A DNA stretch of 8,127 nucleotides from Acidimicrobiales bacterium (GTDB lineage: Bacteria; Actinomycetota; Acidimicrobiia; Acidimicrobiales; Palsa-688), in assembly GCA_019241495.1 (NCBI GenBank), contig JAFAWZ010000189.1:1-8127 (forward strand), written 5' to 3'. Shown here piece by piece: positions 5,139 to 8,127 of this stretch. Made by a program: the position numbers and the translations under genes. Under the pieces are notes generated by a model. The model was not told the DNA's origin. It saw only the letters and a list, made by a program, of their open reading frames with translations, and made no database searches. The first letter of the stretch is position 1, and every line of letters starts with the position of its first letter.

Positions 5139-6645
5139 ACGCGTTGATCCGGGGGAACAACGGAGCGCCCCGCTCCACCGCCAGCCCACCCGGGTAACCC
5201 CCCCATGAGGCGGCGGCGGCCAGCGGCTGGTCGGTGACCTGCCCGGGCAGGCCGATGCGCCGCCAGATCTCCTGCGAAGCCCGGGTGAGGGCCGGGCTGG
5301 CCAGCACGGCGACTATGCGCAACGCCTCGAGGGCATCTCCCAACACCGCGTCGACCTCATCACCGGGCTCGGCCTTCCACGGCTCGGCTACCTCGAGAGC
5401 GGCATTGGTCTCTCGTACCAGGCGCCAGGTCGCCTCCAGCGCCTCGCTGGGCGACATGCGCTCCCACGCCGCGGCGGCGTCGGCCCACACGGCGGCGGCC
5501 ACGTCGGCCAGCTTCGAGGAGGCCGAGGGGGCCGGGCCGATCCCGTCACACTTGCGCTCCACGACGGTGGAGACCCGGGCCAGAAGATTGCCGAGATTGT
5601 TGGCCAGGTCGGCGTTGTAGCGCGCCACCATCGCTTCGTAGGAGAAGTCGCCGTCCGGGCCGAACGCTTGGTCGCGGAGGAAGTGATACCGGTAGCCGTC
5701 CACCCCGAAGGTCGGCAGGAGGTCGGCGGGCGCGATCTGGTTGAGAGCCGTTTTCGACATCTTCTCGCCGCCCACGAGGAGGTAGCCGTGCACCGCGATC
5801 CGCTGCGGCGGATCGATGCCCGCCGCCATCAGCAGCGCCGGCCAGTAGACGCAGTGAAACCGCAGTATGTCCTTGCCGATCAGATGGTGCACCGCCGGCC
5901 ACCACGCTTCGAAGCGGGCCGGATCTGAGCCGTACCCGATGGCGGTGGCGTAGTTGATCAGCGCGTCGTACCAGACGTAGAAGACGTGGTCGGGGTCCCA
6001 GGGCACCGGCACCCCCCAGCTGATCGACGTGCGCGAGATGGAGATGTCCCGCAAGCCCCCCCTGATCAGCCCGACCGCCTCGTTGCGCTTCGACTCCGGG
6101 GTGACCGCGCCGGGAACGCTCGAGTACCAGTCGAGAAGACGATCGGTGAACTGCGACAGCTTGAAGAAGTAGTTCTCCTCTTTCAGCAGCTCCACCGGTG
6201 TGCGGTGGATCGGGCACAGCTTGCCGTCCACCAGCTCGGCCTCGGCGTAGTAGGCCTCGCAAGAGACGCAGTAGAGACCCTCGTAGGGTCGCAGCTCGAT
6301 CCAGCCGTTGTCGTAGGCGGCCTGCATCAGCTCCTGGGTCGCCTGGTAGTGGCGGGGCTCGGTGGTACGGATGAAGTCGTCATTCGATATGTCGAGACTG
6401 GCCCACACCTCGCGGTAGCGCTGGCTGGTGCGGTCGGCATGCTCCCTCGGGGTCAGGCCGCGGGCTTCGGCCGCCCGCTGCACCTTGAGCCCGTGCTCGT
6501 CGGTACCGGTCAGGAAGAAGACCTCGTCGCCGATCAGACGGTGCCAGCGGGCCAGGGCGTCGGCGGTGACGGTGGTGTAGGCGTGACCGATGTGGGGGGC
6601 GTCGTTGACGTAGTAGATGGGAGTGGTGACGTAGAAGCGGGCCAC
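5137..6645 (-). CDS. metG: Methionyl-tRNA synthetase
   Basis: MetG charges tRNA-Met and initiator tRNA with methionine using ATP. This is a class I synthetase of 502 residues. The Rossmann half has FYVTTPIYYVNDAPHIGHAY with the HIGH signature at 18-21 and FLTGTDEHG (44-52). The insertion carries a single Cys-rich knuckle (Cys126, Cys129, Cys144, His147) that could bind zinc. SISWGVPVPWDPDHVFYVWYDALINY (207-232) and the KMSKS-equivalent GGEKMSKT (292-299) follow, then the helical anticodon-binding domain with NADLANNLGNLLAR. The length leaves no room for a C-terminal Trbp111-like domain. The start is a GTG at 6645, immediately before the conserved ARFYVTTPIYY. No Shine-Dalgarno is visible. It lies 41 nt after rsmI, the largest gap within the unit. 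Confidence 0.97.
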   Translation of the reverse strand: MARFYVTTPIYYVNDAPHIGHAYTTVTADALARWHRLIGDEVFFLTGTDEHGLKVQRAAEARGLTPREHADRTSQRYREVWASLDISNDDFIRTTEPRHYQATQELMQAAYDNGWIELRPYEGLYCVSCEAYYAEAELVDGKLCPIHRTPVELLKEENYFFKLSQFTDRLLDWYSSVPGAVTPESKRNEAVGLIRGGLRDISISRTSISWGVPVPWDPDHVFYVWYDALINYATAIGYGSDPARFEAWWPAVHHLIGKDILRFHCVYWPALLMAAGIDPPQRIAVHGYLLVGGEKMSKTALNQIAPADLLPTFGVDGYRYHFLRDQAFGPDGDFSYEAMVARYNADLANNLGNLLARVSTVVERKCDGIGPAPSASSKLADVAAAVWADAAAAWERMSPSEALEATWRLVRETNAALEVAEPWKAEPGDEVDAVLGDALEALRIVAVLASPALTRASQEIWRRIGLPGQVTDQPLAAAASWGGYPGGLAVERGAPLFPRINA

Positions 6646-6653
6646 GACGGTCG

Positions 6654-6659
6654 AGGGTA
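6654..6659 (-). promoter_or_regulatory. Possible -10 box for a metG promoter
   Basis: On the minus strand TACCCT fits TANNNT and ends 8 nt before the metG GTG. The gene lacks a Shine-Dalgarno, so a leaderless or nearly leaderless transcript starting in the rsmI-metG gap is possible. There is no clear -35 (ACCGCC at the expected distance). Confidence 0.3.
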
Positions 6660-6686
6660 GGACAATCCGGGGCCGCGGCGGTCCTA

Positions 6687-7556
6687 TTACCGCTGGCCCT
6701 TCAGCTCCACGGCCACGTCGTAGACCTGCCGCTTGGGCACCGACATCTCCGACGCGACCTCGGCCACGGCCCGGCGCCGGTCGGCCCCGGAAGCCAGCTT
6801 GGCGTCCAGCGCGACCGAGATCTCTTCTTGGGACAAAGGAGCACGCTCCTCAGCTGACCCCCTTCCCCGGACAGGCAGCGGTCCGAGGAGGAGAACCCAT
6901 TCCCCCCGCGGCTGGCGCCCCGCCAACCATTCCGCCGCCCCTCCAAGCGGGCCGCGCCAGGTCTCCTCGTGCACCTTGGTCAGCTCGCGGGTAGCCACGA
7001 ACGCCCGGTCCGGGCCGCACACCGCGACCAGGTCGGCCACCGTCCGCGCCACCCGGATGGGCGCCTCGTAGATGACCACCGTGACTGCTGTGGCGGCCAG
7101 CTCCTCCAGCCGGGCGGTCCGGTCCCGTCCCTTCCTTGGCAAGAAGCCGGCGAAGAGGTACCGCGACGCGGGCAGGCCCGACACGGCCAGCGCCGCGCTC
7201 ACGGCCGACGGACCGGGCACCACCTCGGGCGGGTAGCCCGCGTCGGCCACGGCCTTCACTATGCGGTCGCCTGGATCGGAGATGCCGGGCATCCCGGCGT
7301 CGGTGACCAGCGCCACCGACTCCCCCGAAGCGAGCGCTTCGAGCACCGGGGCGGACATGGCGGCCTCGTTGTGCTGGTCGAGGCGGACCAGCCGGGGAGT
7401 GGGAATGGACAGCGCGGAGAAGAGCTTCCGGGTGCGGCGGGTGTCCTCGCAGCACACCACGTCGGCCTCGGTGAGCGCCCGGGCGGCCCGGGGCGAGAGG
7501 TCGTCGAGATTGCCGATCGGGGTGCCGATCACGACGAAGCGGCCCGACCCGGTCAC
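6687..7556 (-). CDS. rsmI: 16S rRNA (cytidine(1402)-2'-O)-methyltransferase
   Basis: RsmI adds the 2'-O-methyl group to C1402 of 16S rRNA at the decoding centre. The 289-residue protein has the tetrapyrrole methylase fold. Motifs are VVIGTPIGNLDDLSPRA (8-24), ADVVCCEDTRRTRKLF (31-46), VTDAGMPGISDPG (84-96), VVPGPSAVSAALAVSGLP (112-129) and the family-specific FAGFLPRKGRDR (135-146). The C-terminal helix region contains RRAVAEVASEMSVPKRQVYDVAVELKG. The start is the GTG at 7556, which shares GTGA with the DUF192 stop and lies just before the first conserved strand. The frame is open upstream to 7736, but that part lies within DUF192. Two stop codons in a row (TAA TAG) end it. It acts on the same rRNA region as rsmA in this unit. 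Confidence 0.96.
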   Translation of the reverse strand: MTGSGRFVVIGTPIGNLDDLSPRAARALTEADVVCCEDTRRTRKLFSALSIPTPRLVRLDQHNEAAMSAPVLEALASGESVALVTDAGMPGISDPGDRIVKAVADAGYPPEVVPGPSAVSAALAVSGLPASRYLFAGFLPRKGRDRTARLEELAATAVTVVIYEAPIRVARTVADLVAVCGPDRAFVATRELTKVHEETWRGPLGGAAEWLAGRQPRGEWVLLLGPLPVRGRGSAEERAPLSQEEISVALDAKLASGADRRRAVAEVASEMSVPKRQVYDVAVELKGQR

Positions 7557-7882
7557 ACCTGGCGGATCTCCAGGCGGTCCCCGATCCGCAACCGCCACCG
7601 GTCGAACGATCCCCGGCTGGCAACCAACAGGCACCGGGAGCCCAGCTGAGGCAAGACGAGGCGGTAGGGGCCCAGCGCGCCGATGCGGCGCACCTCCAGC
7701 CTGTCCTGGCCGTCCTGGTTGGTAGAGCCGCACCACGCCACGTCGAGCGAGGCGCGCACGGTCACGGTCTGCAGCAGCGCCGGGCGTTGGATGACCAGCG
7801 CGCCCTGGAGCGAGCCGGCCCAGCCCCGCCGGCGGGGCTCTATGGCCGCCAGGACATCGCCGTCACGAAGCAACCACGACAC
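7553..7882 (-). CDS. DUF192 family protein, divergent
   Basis: This 109-residue protein resembles actinobacterial DUF192 proteins, whose function is unknown. The N-terminus SWLLRDGDVLAAIE, the core GALVIQRP, the segment SLDVAWC and the C-terminal GSFDRWRLRIGDRLEI follow the family layout. It appears shortened where relatives have an RGLLGR-like loop (about residues 17-25). The usual HTFGMRFPIDVAF-type core reads QTVTVRASLDVAW, replacing the conserved His and Met. There is no signal peptide. The start is a GTG at 7882, 5 nt after the ychF stop, with no obvious Shine-Dalgarno, so coupling is likely. It overlaps rsmI by 4 nt. The family call is moderately sure; it may have lost the ancestral activity. 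Confidence 0.75.
   Translation of the reverse strand: MSWLLRDGDVLAAIEPRRRGWAGSLQGALVIQRPALLQTVTVRASLDVAWCGSTNQDGQDRLEVRRIGALGPYRLVLPQLGSRCLLVASRGSFDRWRLRIGDRLEIRQV
7822..7839. repeat. Perfect 18-bp GC palindrome inside the DUF192 gene
   Basis: AGCCCCGCCGGCGGGGCT is fully self-complementary with 9-bp arms. It encodes part of the shortened RRRGWAG region of the DUF192 protein. Strong GC bias makes such palindromes more likely by chance. Confidence 0.5.
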
Positions 7883-7887
7883 CGCGG

Positions 7888-8127
7888 TCAGACGTTGAAC
7901 CGGATCTCGAGAACGTCGCCGTCGACGACTTCATAGTCCTTGCCTTCGACTCGCAGCTTCCCGAGATCCTTGGCCCGGCTCCACGAACCGATCTCCAGAA
8001 GCTCGTCCCAACGGATGACCTCGGCCCGGATGAAGCCTCGCTGGAGGTCGGAGTGGATCACGCCGGCACACTCCGGCGCCTTGGCCCCGGCCCGGAACGT
8101 CCAGGCCCGGCTCTCCTTGTCGCCCGT
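7888..8127 (-). CDS. ychF: YchF/OLA1-type ribosome-binding ATPase, C-terminal TGS part, 5' end outside window
   Basis: The minus strand is open from the right edge to a TGA at 7888 and encodes the last 79 residues of a YchF-family protein. YchF is an Obg-related P-loop protein that prefers ATP and binds ribosomes. The segment has AWTFRAGAKAPECAGVIHSD, GFIRAEVIRWDELLEIGSW, GKDYEVVDGDVLEIRFNV and the stop. This is the characteristic TGS-domain C-terminus, including the FNV end. The G-domain lies beyond the window. The DUF192 gene starts only 5 nt after its stop, so ychF probably leads, or belongs to, the long minus-strand unit. Confidence 0.95.
   Translation of the reverse strand, partial: TGDKESRAWTFRAGAKAPECAGVIHSDLQRGFIRAEVIRWDELLEIGSWSRAKDLGKLRVEGKDYEVVDGDVLEIRFNV

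Noticed and set aside
5129..5206. Upstream tatD start at 5206
   Set aside because: It lies within the conserved end of metG; family homology begins at TDSHCH and a good ribosome binding site precedes the GTG at 5128.
5796..5815. 8-bp inverted repeat CGATCCGC-TGCG-GCGGATCG in metG
   Set aside because: Short arms of GC-rich sequence inside a conserved gene are expected by chance in a window of this size.
5986..6660. 224-codon open frame on the plus strand opposite metG
   Set aside because: It is antisense to metG; its repetitive Val/Gly/Asp-rich translation mirrors metG codon bias and has no recognisable domain.
7326..7341. 7-bp inverted repeat CGAAGCG-AG-CGCTTCG in rsmI
   Set aside because: It is too short, with a 2-nt loop; nothing in the position suggests a function.
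7557..7736. Upstream rsmI start at 7736
   Set aside because: It overlaps the DUF192 frame with a proline/arginine-rich shadow translation; RsmI homology begins just after the GTG at 7556.

Overview
This GC-rich window uses GTG, TTG and apparently CTG start codons and has tightly packed genes. It carries a 32-residue bS22-type ribosomal protein gene (AURKAIP1/COX24 family) and two genes of families linked to coenzyme F420 (an FrhB-type flavo-iron-sulfur protein and a PPOX-fold oxidoreductase). Together these point to an actinobacterium (Actinomycetota). An acidimicrobial lineage is possible, but that is a guess.

Layout. (1) The left edge to 1082 (+) is the 3' part of an FrhB/FdhB-type coenzyme F420 hydrogenase/dehydrogenase beta-subunit gene. 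(2) 1083-1207 is a convergent gap with two overlapping palindromes, probably a two-way transcription end. (3) 1208-2388 (-) is a two-gene unit: a PPOX-fold oxidoreductase followed, with a GTGA overlap, by a DUF2889 protein. (4) 2389-2457 is a short divergent promoter region. (5) 2458-2556 (+) encodes bS22. (6) 2557-2742 is a second convergent gap. It holds a 130-bp element with 22-bp inverted arms enclosing two sets of tandem repeats. (7) 2743 to the right edge (-) is one long housekeeping unit. In transcription order it is ychF (3' end only), a DUF192 gene, rsmI, metG, tatD, rsmA and ispE.

The minus-strand unit groups translation-related functions: YchF, a ribosome-binding ATPase; RsmI and RsmA, two methyltransferases for the 16S rRNA decoding region; and methionyl-tRNA synthetase. 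It also carries a TatD nuclease and the isoprenoid kinase IspE. Gene spacing is minimal, and the DUF192/rsmI, tatD/rsmA and rsmA/ispE pairs share 4-nt NTGA overlaps, so translational coupling is likely.

I see no phage, transposase, CRISPR, tRNA or rRNA. No new multi-gene system is evident; most genes are conserved housekeeping genes. The less ordinary observations are the structured element at 2590-2719, the likely CTG start of ispE with a 23-bp palindrome made from rare codons just inside the gene, a 13-bp perfect hairpin inside tatD, and the palindromes at 1118-1185.
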